26,462 bases of DNA from Candidatus Poribacteria bacterium (GTDB taxonomy: Bacteria; Poribacteria; DTPJ01; WJIO01). The translations under genes and the position numbers were made by a program. Numbering within the stretch: position 1 is the stretch's first letter; every line of letters begins with the position of its first letter. This document shows positions 1 through 9,432 of the stretch, piece after piece. The notes below the pieces were generated by a model. The model was not told the origin of the DNA and made no database searches. It saw only the letters and a program-made list of their open reading frames with translations. The stretch spans positions 1-26,462 of the forward strand of contig WJIO01000229.1 of the NCBI GenBank assembly GCA_014730235.1, given 5' to 3'.

Positions 1-27
1 TTAATTTAAAAAACTAATATTTTTATC

Positions 28-275
28 CTGTGGTTGACTGATATGCAACCTATCTGTTATAGTAATGCTATAGAGTTTTCATTAACACCTTCATCCGAGC
101 TTTAACCAGTGGAAATCTGTTTGAAATTGAGTCTACTTTATCGGAGATGATCAAAATTCCCTTTGATGATACGATCTTATATAAAACCGGTATTTCTGGA
201 AGCTGGATGGTTTATTATACTAAATCTGATGTTTCATACATCGGTACAGCCAATCAGTCAATTGATGATATTTAA
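28..275 (+). pseudogene. Serine hydrolase (beta-lactamase family) C-terminal remnant
   Basis: A reading frame from about position 66 to the TAA at 273-275 encodes a peptide containing INTFIRALTSGNLFE and then YKTGISGSWMVYYTKSD and YIGTANQ. This matches the usual C-terminal pattern of penicillin-binding/beta-lactamase-family serine hydrolases, where an HTG-SGS-like motif is followed by a 'xVGTxNQ' strand. The preceding segment (SNAIEF, about 61-78) is in another frame, so a frameshift near 76-82 is likely. The active-site Ser-x-x-Lys part is absent and would lie outside the window if present. There is no plausible start codon or ribosome-binding site. Read as a decayed gene tail; family assignment is from motif resemblance only. 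Confidence 0.5.
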
Positions 276-407
276 AGATTTTCCTGCATACATGCGGGAT
301 TATGCCAGTCTCTTGAATATGAAGATAATGATATTAGTTTGAATAATGTTTTTAAAATTCCTACTTCTTCTGAATCAGAAGATATAGATTAAACAAAAGG
401 TTTATAA
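276..407. other. Short intergenic stretch, no gene assigned
   Basis: The 132 bases between the serine-hydrolase remnant and the next gene hold an open frame without a start codon that ends in TAA at 390-392 and would encode an acidic tail (ending ESEDID). It may be further debris of the upstream gene. No convincing promoter for the following gene was found; its ribosome-binding site is the AAAGG about 7 bases before its ATG. Confidence 0.3.
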
Positions 408-3400
408 ATGAAATTAATAAAGATATTGACATCTATTTTATATATGATAGCTATAAATTCAGGTTATGCCTTGGGTGATACGGCAGATGAAATAATAAAA
501 GCTACAGGGATCAAAGGTGGATTGATAGTTCATGTTGGTTGTGGTGATGGCGAATTAACCGCTGCTTTTGGCTTAAATGATGGTTATCTGGTTCAGGGAT
601 TGGATGATGACCCCGAAAGTATCCAGGAAATCCGTCAACATATACATAGCCTTGGTCTTGATGGCAAAGTAACCGCAGAATTATGGAATGGTGATAAACT
701 TCCATATATTGATAACCTTGTAAATTTATTAATATGGGAGGAATCCCTTAAAGCTCCTATGGAAGAGATCTTCCGGGTATTATGCCCTGATGGTGCTGCC
801 TATGTTAAATTGAGGGATAACTGGCTTAAATTCGTCAAGAACCGTTCAAGCGATATTGACGAATGGACTCATTTTCTCCATGACTCCAATGGCAATCCTG
901 TTTCCCATGATTCAACTTTAGGGCCACCGCGTCATATACAGTGGGTAGCTGATCCTGCATGGACTCGCAACCACCATAAACTAAATAGCATCAGCGCTGT
1001 TGTTTCGGCTAGAGGCAGAATTTTTTATATAGCGGATGAGGCCACAGCCGCCTCTATGCTTGTTCCCGATAAATGGTTTCTGACTACAAGAGATGCTTTT
1101 AATGGTGTATTATTATGGAAAAAGCCGCTGGAATCATGGGCATGGCATGAACAAAGATTTCGCTCTGGTCCTGTCCAGCTTCCCAGAACTCTTGTAGCCT
1201 TTGAAAATCGGATTTATTGTCCACTGGGTATAAATGAACCATTGGTAGCTCTGGACGCTGCTACAGGAAATTTAATCAGGATGTATGAGAACACCCTGGG
1301 TGTTGAGGAAATAATACTTCATCAGGGAATTATCCTGGCTGTTTTAGGTTCGCCGGAAGCAGAACAGGCAAGTATTGAAAAACAAAGACGAGGGGAAGAT
1401 GTTAGCATAAGCTCCAAAACCATAAAGGCTATAAACGCAGAATCAGGAACACATCTGTGGAAATGGTTGGATTCAACAGAATCGAGACTCATGCCCCTGA
1501 CACTGGCGGCTGATGGTGGTTCAGTATTTTTCCAAGCTGGGGATAACATTATTTGCCTAAATGTGAAAACCGGGGAAAAAATATGGAAAGTAAAAGCTTC
1601 AGATGCCAAAGGAAACAAAGAAACAAGGAAAATCGGTTGGTCTGTAGCGTCTCTGGTAATACACAATGATAAAGTATTCTGGTCTGATGGCAACGTCTTA
1701 AAAGCTTTATCCGCTAAAAATGGTGAAAATATATGGCAGGTTGAAGCCCATCCGGGATTCCTGTCACCAGTGGATATTCTGGTATCGCAAGGCCTGGTCT
1801 GGATAAGCCCTGAATACAACATTGGCCGCGACCTTAAGACTGGAGAGATTAAAAAAGAATTGGTTAACTTAGATGACCTGAGAACATCAGGTCATCACCA
1901 TCGCTGTTATCGTGAAAAAGCCACAGATGATTATATCATCGGCGGATATCGAGGTATGGAATTTCTAAGCCTGTCATCTGATAAACATTCCCGTAATAAC
2001 TGGGTTCGCGGTTCCTGTCAGTATGGAATATTACCCGCCAACGGCCTTGTATATGTGCCTCCTCATTCCTGCGGATGCTACATGGAAGCAAAGCTTTATG
2101 GTTTCTGGGCTTTGGCTCCGGAAAAAGAAGATCCTATTTATAATTTCAGCACTTGGGATAACAAACTGGAAAAGGGCCCAGCCTTTGGAAAGGTAGAAAC
2201 GCCTGAAAATGACAATAACACGCCCTGGCCCACATACAGGCATGATATAATGCGAACAGGAGTTACCCCTGAAAGTATATCCCCGGGGATCAGCGAAAAA
2301 TTTATTATTGATATAGGCGGGAGGTTGACCAGCCCTGTAATAGCCAGAGGTAAAATGCTGGTATCATCAGTTGATTCTCACAGAATCTATGCCTTTGATG
2401 CAGATACCGGAAAAGAGATATGGAATTATATCGTCGGTGGACGGATAGATTCTCCTCCCACAATCCATAAAGGTCTGGTGTTATTTGGTTCAGCCGATGG
2501 TTGGATCTACTGTCTCAGGTTATCTGATGGTCAATTAGTTTGGCGTTTCCGGGCGGCGCCGCTGGATATAAAAACTGTGGCCTTTGATCAACTGGAATCC
2601 CTTTGGCCAGTACATGGCAGTATTCTGGTAAAAGATGGTCTTGCTTATGCTGCTGCTGGCCGTCAATCTTATATAGACGGCGGAATTTTTCTTTACTGCC
2701 TGAACCCATATACAGGCGAGGTAATCCACAGAAAAAATATCAGGCATGAACACCCAGAAACTGACGATGATACAGATTCAGGAGAAGTACAGATACTCAC
2801 TCAGAATGCTGTGGATGCAAAAACATTAAATGACCCTGATTTAAGCGATGCTTTTTCCATGAATGGCGCCAAAAACGACGTGTTGGTAAGTGACGGTAGT
2901 TCGATATTTTTAAGGCAGTTGAGGTTTGACCGTAATCTGGAATTGCAGGAAAATAAAAGCCGGCATTTATTTTCCACATCCAGTCTGCTGGATGATACGG
3001 AAAATCACCGCTCCCATTGGGTAATTGGCACCGGTGATTTCAGCCGTTTGCCAGTAGCATATTCGTGGATCGCCAACTCTCTGAAAGGCGGCTTTGGTTA
3101 TCACCTGGCTGTTCCATATGGTCTTATGCTCTCGTTTGATGATAATGCAGTCTGGGGGATAAGACGTATCAAAAATTACGAATACATGGTCTTTGCCGAA
3201 AGCCATAAACCTTTTTCTGACGACGAAAAATCCCTGCCGGATTTTAGGAAATACGACAAAGATTATTCACCCGAATTCAAATGGACAGAGCACCTGTCCA
3301 TAAGACCAAGGGCTATATTAAAGGCAGGCGAAAACCTGTTTATCGGCGGTATGCCAAAAGATATTAACGAACATGATCCCCACGCCAGTTATGAAGGCCG

Positions 3401-3557
3401 CAAAGGTGGAATAATGTGGATTATTTCAGCAAATGACGGCCAGCAAATTGGCGAATACAAACTGGAATCGCCGCCGGTGTGGGATGGAATGGCGGCGGCG
3501 TATAAACACATTTACATTTCTCTACAAAACGGGAAAATTTTATGTCTGGGTAAATAA
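408..3557 (+). CDS. Exported PQQ-type beta-propeller protein with N-terminal methyltransferase-like domain
   Basis: The 1049-residue product starts with a signal peptide (about residues 1-22). Residues about 28-150 resemble a class I SAM-dependent methyltransferase core, with a glycine-rich motif I (VHVGCGDGEL) followed by the acidic run LDDDPES and a later LCPDGAAYVKL strand. The rest is two sets of PQQ/BamB-like repeats, with motifs such as ALDAATGNLI, AFDADTGKEIWNY and LRLSDGQLVWRF, divided near residue 600 by WPTYRHDIMRTG. Between them lie HHHRCY (about residue 496), RGSCQYG (about 535) and HSCGCY (about 553), a cysteine set that could bind metal or form disulfides. Proteins of this layout are known from planctomycete-type genomes as PQQ-binding-like proteins without a proven role. 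The substrate is unknown, and an exported methyltransferase fold is puzzling. It converges on the minus-strand operon with a 28-base gap. Confidence 0.8.
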   Translation: MKLIKILTSILYMIAINSGYALGDTADEIIKATGIKGGLIVHVGCGDGELTAAFGLNDGYLVQGLDDDPESIQEIRQHIHSLGLDGKVTAELWNGDKLPYIDNLVNLLIWEESLKAPMEEIFRVLCPDGAAYVKLRDNWLKFVKNRSSDIDEWTHFLHDSNGNPVSHDSTLGPPRHIQWVADPAWTRNHHKLNSISAVVSARGRIFYIADEATAASMLVPDKWFLTTRDAFNGVLLWKKPLESWAWHEQRFRSGPVQLPRTLVAFENRIYCPLGINEPLVALDAATGNLIRMYENTLGVEEIILHQGIILAVLGSPEAEQASIEKQRRGEDVSISSKTIKAINAESGTHLWKWLDSTESRLMPLTLAADGGSVFFQAGDNIICLNVKTGEKIWKVKASDAKGNKETRKIGWSVASLVIHNDKVFWSDGNVLKALSAKNGENIWQVEAHPGFLSPVDILVSQGLVWISPEYNIGRDLKTGEIKKELVNLDDLRTSGHHHRCYREKATDDYIIGGYRGMEFLSLSSDKHSRNNWVRGSCQYGILPANGLVYVPPHSCGCYMEAKLYGFWALAPEKEDPIYNFSTWDNKLEKGPAFGKVETPENDNNTPWPTYRHDIMRTGVTPESISPGISEKFIIDIGGRLTSPVIARGKMLVSSVDSHRIYAFDADTGKEIWNYIVGGRIDSPPTIHKGLVLFGSADGWIYCLRLSDGQLVWRFRAAPLDIKTVAFDQLESLWPVHGSILVKDGLAYAAAGRQSYIDGGIFLYCLNPYTGEVIHRKNIRHEHPETDDDTDSGEVQILTQNAVDAKTLNDPDLSDAFSMNGAKNDVLVSDGSSIFLRQLRFDRNLELQENKSRHLFSTSSLLDDTENHRSHWVIGTGDFSRLPVAYSWIANSLKGGFGYHLAVPYGLMLSFDDNAVWGIRRIKNYEYMVFAESHKPFSDDEKSLPDFRKYDKDYSPEFKWTEHLSIRPRAILKAGENLFIGGMPKDINEHDPHASYEGRKGGIMWIISANDGQQIGEYKLESPPVWDGMAAAYKHIYISLQNGKILCLGK

Positions 3558-3585
3558 TTCCAATTTATACCAATCTTCCGTAAAA

Positions 3586-5724
3586 TTACATAATACTTTC
3601 TATCTCAGAGATCGCTTTAGATTCCAGTTTAAGTGCTTCTTTCAATATCCTGATTTCCTGCAGTCGTACTTCTTCCGAACGACTCTGTTCTTCCCCGGAA
3701 TTCCATTTATCGTCAAGAAGTGCTTCTAATACCTTAACTTCATATTCATATATCTTCACGGCCCGTTTCAGAGCTTCTCTCTTTTCACCACCAAGAACAT
3801 TTGACCAACTTCTGAGAAATTTAACGGCTGATATTCGGGCATCATACAATGATGTATAATTCCACCAGTTAATCCCATCTAGCCCTTGTTGTGATTCCTC
3901 TGCAAGATTATCAAATTCTTTCAGGTCATTGATCCACGCAGAAAAGGCAGCTTCACCATACCAGTATTCCCTACCTTCGATACCACCATTATGTTTTTCC
4001 CGCTTCCAGTTTTTTACAGCGTTCTGCATAGCCTTAAGTAATACATCCTGATAGGAATGCGGATTATTGTGATCTCCAAGATAGGTTTGCAAACCCACAA
4101 GCTTTTCCACCGGGAGTTTGGCTGGATGTTCGTCTTTCATATAATCGCTTATAAGCAATATTTTTCCGTTATCCTCGTAACCATAAATTAAAGCCATGTT
4201 CCAGTGTTCTGGATAAGCGACTACAGGTTTACCGGCATCAATGGAGGCAACAATTTTCTTTCTGAGTTTCTCATTGTCCCGACCATCCGCATCCAGCCAT
4301 TCCGTGGGTAAACTCCATCCTGTAAGTTCGATCAGATTTTTCTGCTCATCGGGCATTTCACCGATAGCACAAGACGGACACCACTTGGTTTCAGTCTTGT
4401 CATTGCACCACCTGACGCGAAATGCAAGACCGCTCAAGCCCATAATATCTTCGTATTTGTATGGATGCTGGGATACTTTCATAGCTTCAGCAACAGCTCC
4501 GGCGAACGTGCAATCCTGTCCTTCACCAAACTTTAAATTTCGTATATTTTTAATCCATACCTTGCCGTTTTCCCGCTTTATCTCTGCTGGATTCCTGGCC
4601 TGTATGGCCCGTTCCGGTGTGATTTCTTTCAATGACATTTCTATCTCCTTGATGCCCTTTGCATAGTTATCGCGGGCTTTAGTAAGTAATTTGGCAGCCT
4701 GATAGGCCTTTTCAGGATTCGCATCCTTATAACCTTTGAATACTTCATTACCAATTCTTCCTAAAATATTTGATTCCGTTTCAAAGTATTGTGCAGCATT
4801 AAGAAAGTGCTTTGAAACGTCAGGATATTTAGGAGCTAATTCCCGCATGAATTCTGCCGCTGCTCCTCTTATACTTTTACACCATCCCAGGGTATAGTAG
4901 TCTCCGCTATAGGGAACTTTGTGATCAGGTTTGCTTTTGAAATCATGTACCCATACATCATAGCATACCAAACCCTCATGAAAATGGTTGGGCTTCTCTA
5001 TATCCCCCGGTGAATGGGCATGACGAACGGCCTCTTCAAGGGCGGATAATTCAGCTTCGGAAGCATCAAATTCCCGAACTTTATCACCGATGAGTATTGC
5101 TCCATAAGCAGGACAAATATCCAGGCATGTAGCCATGCGCTTTTCATCAGCTACAGCCAATTCACCATCCTCACCCATATAACGATCATAAGAACCATAA
5201 CCAATGAATTGCTTTTTTTCGTCATCAAAGCCAAATACCACATCCCACTCAGCGAAGGTAAAAGCGTGCCAGACTAGCACCGGATGTCCTGCGCGAATCT
5301 CTTCTTTGATTCTTGGGGTGATTTTAAGCACTTCCTCGTCTGGCACTATTTTATCATCGGAAAGGTCAAGATGCTCCATTTCATATCCCATCAACTCAAC
5401 AAATTCAGTTGGCTCATAAGCAAGGCTGCATGTAGGCGCGCAGGGACACGGGCCGGCAATACGGAAAGCCGCACCTGAAATCCCCTGAATATAAGCCGGA
5501 GAATACTTTTCACCTTTCTTTGACAGGATGATTCTTATGCTCTCAAACATGGGATCTTTAACCCGATAACGGTCTACACCATCAATTATTATTCTGGTCT
5601 GGTTTTCCATATTCACTCCTGAAATGTTCTGGGATGCGTTTGCTTGATATGTTGAAGCAGATGTAACAAATGTTAAAATGATAACGTATAGAATTTTTTC
5701 TTTTTCAATAAACTTTTGTCTCAT
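3586..5724 (-). CDS. Exported protein with two BtrH/C39-like modules
   Basis: The product is about 712 residues. I place the start at the second in-frame ATG (5724), because the AAGG at the end of the upstream gene is correctly spaced for it; a start at 5733 would sit directly against that AAGG. A signal peptide follows (ILYVIILTFVTSASTYQA). Two tandem modules can be read, about residues 45-385 and 390-712. Each has a GxSGxAFR motif, a cysteine cluster (CPCAPTC in the first, WCPSC in the second), a glycine-proline-valine strand (GHPVLVW, GKPVVAY), a hydrophobic strand ending in GF/GY plus DD/ED, and then a charged helical region. The pattern resembles the BtrH N-terminal/C39-like papain fold, but the catalytic Cys and His positions are not conserved. 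It is the last gene of an operon with a related three-module protein. Function unknown. Confidence 0.72.
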   Translation of the reverse strand: MRQKFIEKEKILYVIILTFVTSASTYQANASQNISGVNMENQTRIIIDGVDRYRVKDPMFESIRIILSKKGEKYSPAYIQGISGAAFRIAGPCPCAPTCSLAYEPTEFVELMGYEMEHLDLSDDKIVPDEEVLKITPRIKEEIRAGHPVLVWHAFTFAEWDVVFGFDDEKKQFIGYGSYDRYMGEDGELAVADEKRMATCLDICPAYGAILIGDKVREFDASEAELSALEEAVRHAHSPGDIEKPNHFHEGLVCYDVWVHDFKSKPDHKVPYSGDYYTLGWCKSIRGAAAEFMRELAPKYPDVSKHFLNAAQYFETESNILGRIGNEVFKGYKDANPEKAYQAAKLLTKARDNYAKGIKEIEMSLKEITPERAIQARNPAEIKRENGKVWIKNIRNLKFGEGQDCTFAGAVAEAMKVSQHPYKYEDIMGLSGLAFRVRWCNDKTETKWCPSCAIGEMPDEQKNLIELTGWSLPTEWLDADGRDNEKLRKKIVASIDAGKPVVAYPEHWNMALIYGYEDNGKILLISDYMKDEHPAKLPVEKLVGLQTYLGDHNNPHSYQDVLLKAMQNAVKNWKREKHNGGIEGREYWYGEAAFSAWINDLKEFDNLAEESQQGLDGINWWNYTSLYDARISAVKFLRSWSNVLGGEKREALKRAVKIYEYEVKVLEALLDDKWNSGEEQSRSEEVRLQEIRILKEALKLESKAISEIESIM

Positions 5725-5735
5725 TTTATCCATCC

Positions 5736-6137
5736 TTATTTGCTCTTAACACCAAATTCCTTTTTAACACTAAACAGCTTAGAACCGCAGGACTGGCAAG
5801 TTTCCTCAGACCATGTATACCCTCTTCCGCATTGATTGCAACTCCAGCGCTTTTTCTGTTCAACAAGCCATGCTGGAATACCAATTTCCTTAATCCTTAA
5901 CCCGTGTTGCAGAACTGTTTTGTGGTGTATATATCCGTCATTATCAAATTTCATTATGTCCTCACAGGGATATTCATCACACAAAGGACAGGCTTCGATG
6001 CCCTTATCCTGTGCGCACTTGATGAATTTGCAGTTTGGACTCCAATGAGTATCGTCTATTATTTTACATCCTTTACATCCCGGCGTACTGCATGCCCCGC
6101 AGTAGATGCCGCAATATGAATCAAATTGTATTTTCAT
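5736..6137 (-). CDS. DUF3795-type Cys-rich zinc-binding protein
   Basis: The 133-residue product begins CGIYCGAC, followed by PGCKGC, a CKFIKCAQDKGIEACPLC segment and YPCED. This is the recognisable layout of DUF3795 proteins, small cysteine-rich proteins thought to bind zinc or another metal. After about residue 98 comes a second unit, CNQCGRGY plus CQSCGSKLF, which is a zinc-ribbon-like C-terminal addition. No signal peptide is seen, so it should be cytoplasmic, unlike its two exported neighbours. An AGGAGA site precedes the ATG by 5 bases and overlaps the stop region of the upstream gene. Its own stop is followed within a few bases by the next gene, so all three genes are probably made from one mRNA. 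Its role is not known. Confidence 0.8.
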   Translation of the reverse strand: MKIQFDSYCGIYCGACSTPGCKGCKIIDDTHWSPNCKFIKCAQDKGIEACPLCDEYPCEDIMKFDNDGYIHHKTVLQHGLRIKEIGIPAWLVEQKKRWSCNQCGRGYTWSEETCQSCGSKLFSVKKEFGVKSK

Positions 6138-6146
6138 TTATGTCTC

Positions 6147-9100
6147 CTATTCTTCCAATCCTGCAACGATTTTCCCTAAAAATTCAATTCCCTTTGCTTC
6201 AGAGGCTTTAGCAGTTTTGAGATAATCTACAGCCTTATGTCGCTTCTCTGCATCTTCAATATTCTGTTTCCATTCTTCCTGTATTTTTCCTTTTAGCGGG
6301 AAAAGCTTTTCAACCTCGTTCAGGCTATCGCTCACAATGCTGTATTGTTCTATAGCAGGTTGGAACAAGCTGTTATACTTCATATCCATGCGCTGATTTG
6401 CCTCTTCCAGGAAATCCAGTGCATATCTGCGGCATTCAGCCCATATAGCCGCATGGTATGCAGCACCAAAGGCATCAACTTCACCGGTTTCCAGTCCCTT
6501 CATCCAGTTATCATATCCGGCAAGACCGCCATCTCTGGAATCATCAACAGCCCATTTTGTATTTATGGCAAAGGATAAGGCATCTTTTACTGTTTTCATA
6601 TCATCGGCTTTCTGACCGGGTCGGATTGACCAGAGATCAAGAAAACCCACAGCGCCTATACCAAATTTCCGCCAGTCTTCCGGGGGATCATCTCCCACCG
6701 TCAAAGCGCCAGACAGGAAATAGCCGTTATCGTCATATCCGTTAATCACCATAAATTCATAGTGCCATCCGTAGCATGGAAATCCATTATCAATAGACTC
6801 TCGGACAAAATCCCAGCCTTTTTGTAAGTTTTCTTCTTTATCTTCGTTGGTGTAAAAGCCCTTTGCTTCGTAGCCAATATTTTTGCCCAGTTTGTTTACA
6901 GTAGACCAATTCCAACAGTGAGGACCGCTTCCGCATAAGTCGGTGCCAATATTCATTATGAAAGCATGTCCTGTGCTGCCATACAGCCATCCGGGGGAGA
7001 CTTCAATACCGAGATGTTTCAGGCAGCCTTCCAATGCTCCTATATGGGTTGTTGCTCTGGGAACAGAATTCAAATTACCAAGTATATACCCATTTTCATG
7101 GATTTCCAGAAATGTTCTTAATTCATCTATAGCTTTTTTCTCATGTTCTAATGCTTTCCGTATCCCCTCCGCTCCGGCCATGCGATGTTCTTTTATTTTC
7201 CCCCATCCTTCGCCGCCGCCATAGCTCAAGTGATTAAAAAACTGCTTCCAGTATACATAAGCAGCTTTGTATTCATCAGCCGCTTTAAGCAGGTGCTTAT
7301 TCAGCTTATCAGGAAATACATTTTCATCAGCTACCCATTTAAGGTATATAGATGAAGAATTACGGATGGGCCATTGAGGATTCATGCCATGACATGATCC
7401 AAAGTCTTCAAATTTTTCCATGTCAGCGCAGTTTTTGCCGTAAAGCTCGATACCGGCCAAACCCCAGGTTGCCTCTGGATATCTTTTAACCAGATGTTCC
7501 GGCGGGTTGGTGCTCCATTCCACCAGGTCTTTTATCACTCTTAAAGCAACCGCATTTTTGGGTTTTGTGGGAACTCGCTCTGTGTGACGACCGAATTTGG
7601 TTGTCTTCCAGTTTTCCATGCGTTTTATATACTCGCCAAATTCTTTCCATGACCACCATTGGGAGTAAGTGTCGGGCCCATCGGCCATAGCGTATACTTT
7701 TCTATCCTCTGGTTCCAGCGCGTCGTGATAACCCGCAAACATGATGTTTTCCCAATCCCATCCTTTTACAGATTTGCCTGAATCAATACTTTCTTTAATT
7801 AATTCCCACGCTCCTTCTATACCGTCAAAGTCAACCCATTCATATCCGAATCCGGTGGCTTCTGCTATACGATCATCCATACCTATATGCAGGTTGGCGT
7901 ATTTGGGCATAAAAGTACCTTCTTCATAGGCAAATAAAGCCGAAGCGCCGGAAACTGCCGCTATCTGATCGAAATCCACATCCTTCCAACCAGCCGCTCG
8001 CATCTGAACCAGATGCAAACTCAGGTATACACATGGCTGGGTATATACTTCATCTCTAACGGTTACTGCGTGATGTCCAATTCTACCTGTAAGATAATCA
8101 AATTCCTTTACGTCTTTCTCCAGAAGCACCTCTGAATAAACCATTTTCTCCTCCAGGGATAGAACTGTTTCCAGTTCCTTTATGGCTTCTTTCTCCAAAG
8201 CCAAAACTTCTTTAAGCACATTCGCCTCAGCATGGCGCATCTCGGCAGTCCACTTTTTACCATCCTTTAACGCCCAGGGATAGGGGGCATATTCAAAACC
8301 CTCTTTTAGTTTGTCCAAAATCTCCTGGTATATATCAGCAGCTTTTGTCAGGTGTGGAATACTTTCTTCACTAAAGAGGTCTGGTATGGAACGCAGGTAT
8401 TTGATGGCGGCTGATCTGGCATCTCCCAGGCTGGAATAAGACCAGGCGTTGGCATGTGTGCTGTATGACCCGGACTTTTCCTCGTCCTCAAAGTTCTTGT
8501 CATTAAGAAGGTCAGCAATCCAGGTCTCGTATGCATTAAATCCACTGGTATAATCATCATATTTATCCGCACTGGCAATTTCCACAGCGATTCTGATAGA
8601 CTCCAGAGCAATTTTCTTCCTGTCTGGTTTCTCTGTCTTTTCCTTGATAATTTCCACAACCCAGGGCCATTTTTCAGCCTTTGAATATTCTTCTGTTTCA
8701 TCGTAATAAGTCCGGCACAGGAATTCTTTTCCCCAGTCAGTATAGCCGACTATCACACCCCAGTCCGGAACATTTTTTAGATCAATAGCAACAACGGGAT
8801 AGCCTCTATCAATGCTTTCAATAACGGCGTTTCTTACCTTCTCAACCTCCGCCTCATTTTTATTGCTGGAATGTATGCCTGCTGATTTATAACCCATGGC
8901 TTTCATGGCGGCTTCGCCGTGATTATACCCGCATGTCGCATCCGGCGCGCTGGGACACCAGCCCGGATGGTGAATGTGCAGCCTGAAGGCAGCACCGGAC
9001 ACACCCATGAGATAATCATAGGTTACATCCTCGCCCATGGCCTTCATTGTCACCGTTAAAGCACCAATGTATGTGCTTTCCATACCTTTACCCCATTGAA

Positions 9101-9299
9101 GCCTTCCAACACCATCAATCATATTTTTTTCCTTTGTCATTTCTTTTGATACTCCTCCTGCTTGTTTGGTTTCCATAGAAACCAAATTTAATTCGCCAAA
9201 TATAGATTCTTCGGCCTTAATTGTTTGAATTGTTACAAACGTAAAAAAAACAGCAGTTGTCATAAATACCCAACCCAATATTTTAGACTTTCCTATCAT
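6147..9299 (-). CDS. Exported protein with three BtrH/C39-like modules
   Basis: The product is about 1050 residues. The longest frame begins at a TTG (9317), but the ATG at 9299 has a good AAAGGTGG site 5 bases upstream and directly precedes a clean signal peptide (KILGWVFMTTAVFFTFV), so I use it. Three tandem modules of about 310-350 residues can be seen (near residues 55-387, 388-735 and 736-1050). Each starts with a BtrH N-terminal/C39-like region: GVSGAAFR, AVSGASALF or GSTGHAFIM, then PVV-like strands and GYTD, GYHD or GYDDNG. Each ends in a charged helical bundle rich in Glu, Lys and Ala. Modules 1 and 3 carry a cysteine pair (WCPSAPDATC, CGSGPHC). The expected nucleophile Cys and the His before the GY motif are missing, so peptidase activity is doubtful. 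First gene of the operon; the substrate or ligand is unknown. Confidence 0.72.
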   Translation of the reverse strand: MIGKSKILGWVFMTTAVFFTFVTIQTIKAEESIFGELNLVSMETKQAGGVSKEMTKEKNMIDGVGRLQWGKGMESTYIGALTVTMKAMGEDVTYDYLMGVSGAAFRLHIHHPGWCPSAPDATCGYNHGEAAMKAMGYKSAGIHSSNKNEAEVEKVRNAVIESIDRGYPVVAIDLKNVPDWGVIVGYTDWGKEFLCRTYYDETEEYSKAEKWPWVVEIIKEKTEKPDRKKIALESIRIAVEIASADKYDDYTSGFNAYETWIADLLNDKNFEDEEKSGSYSTHANAWSYSSLGDARSAAIKYLRSIPDLFSEESIPHLTKAADIYQEILDKLKEGFEYAPYPWALKDGKKWTAEMRHAEANVLKEVLALEKEAIKELETVLSLEEKMVYSEVLLEKDVKEFDYLTGRIGHHAVTVRDEVYTQPCVYLSLHLVQMRAAGWKDVDFDQIAAVSGASALFAYEEGTFMPKYANLHIGMDDRIAEATGFGYEWVDFDGIEGAWELIKESIDSGKSVKGWDWENIMFAGYHDALEPEDRKVYAMADGPDTYSQWWSWKEFGEYIKRMENWKTTKFGRHTERVPTKPKNAVALRVIKDLVEWSTNPPEHLVKRYPEATWGLAGIELYGKNCADMEKFEDFGSCHGMNPQWPIRNSSSIYLKWVADENVFPDKLNKHLLKAADEYKAAYVYWKQFFNHLSYGGGEGWGKIKEHRMAGAEGIRKALEHEKKAIDELRTFLEIHENGYILGNLNSVPRATTHIGALEGCLKHLGIEVSPGWLYGSTGHAFIMNIGTDLCGSGPHCWNWSTVNKLGKNIGYEAKGFYTNEDKEENLQKGWDFVRESIDNGFPCYGWHYEFMVINGYDDNGYFLSGALTVGDDPPEDWRKFGIGAVGFLDLWSIRPGQKADDMKTVKDALSFAINTKWAVDDSRDGGLAGYDNWMKGLETGEVDAFGAAYHAAIWAECRRYALDFLEEANQRMDMKYNSLFQPAIEQYSIVSDSLNEVEKLFPLKGKIQEEWKQNIEDAEKRHKAVDYLKTAKASEAKGIEFLGKIVAGLEE

Positions 9300-9371
9300 T
9301 ACAGCCACCTTTCGCAAAAAGAGGATGAAGCTTCCACCAAACCTTCAATATAATTAACGTATGTTAAGTAT

Positions 9372-9400
9372 ATTGTAACAAAGAAACATTGTCCTGTCAA
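9372..9400 (-). promoter_or_regulatory. Sigma-70-type promoter of the three-gene minus-strand operon
   Basis: On the minus strand a perfect -35 box TTGACA (9395-9400) is separated by exactly 17 bases from TACAAT (9372-9377). Transcription would start near 9365, leaving a leader of about 65 bases before the ATG at 9299. It is one of the strongest promoter matches in the window. Confidence 0.75.
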
Positions 9401-9432
9401 GTTAATTTTAAGAAAAAATTTGGATAAAAGTC

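Noticed and set aside
9300-9317. TTG start for the three-module protein
   Set aside because: The ATG at 9299 has a well-placed AAAGGTGG and begins a typical signal peptide.
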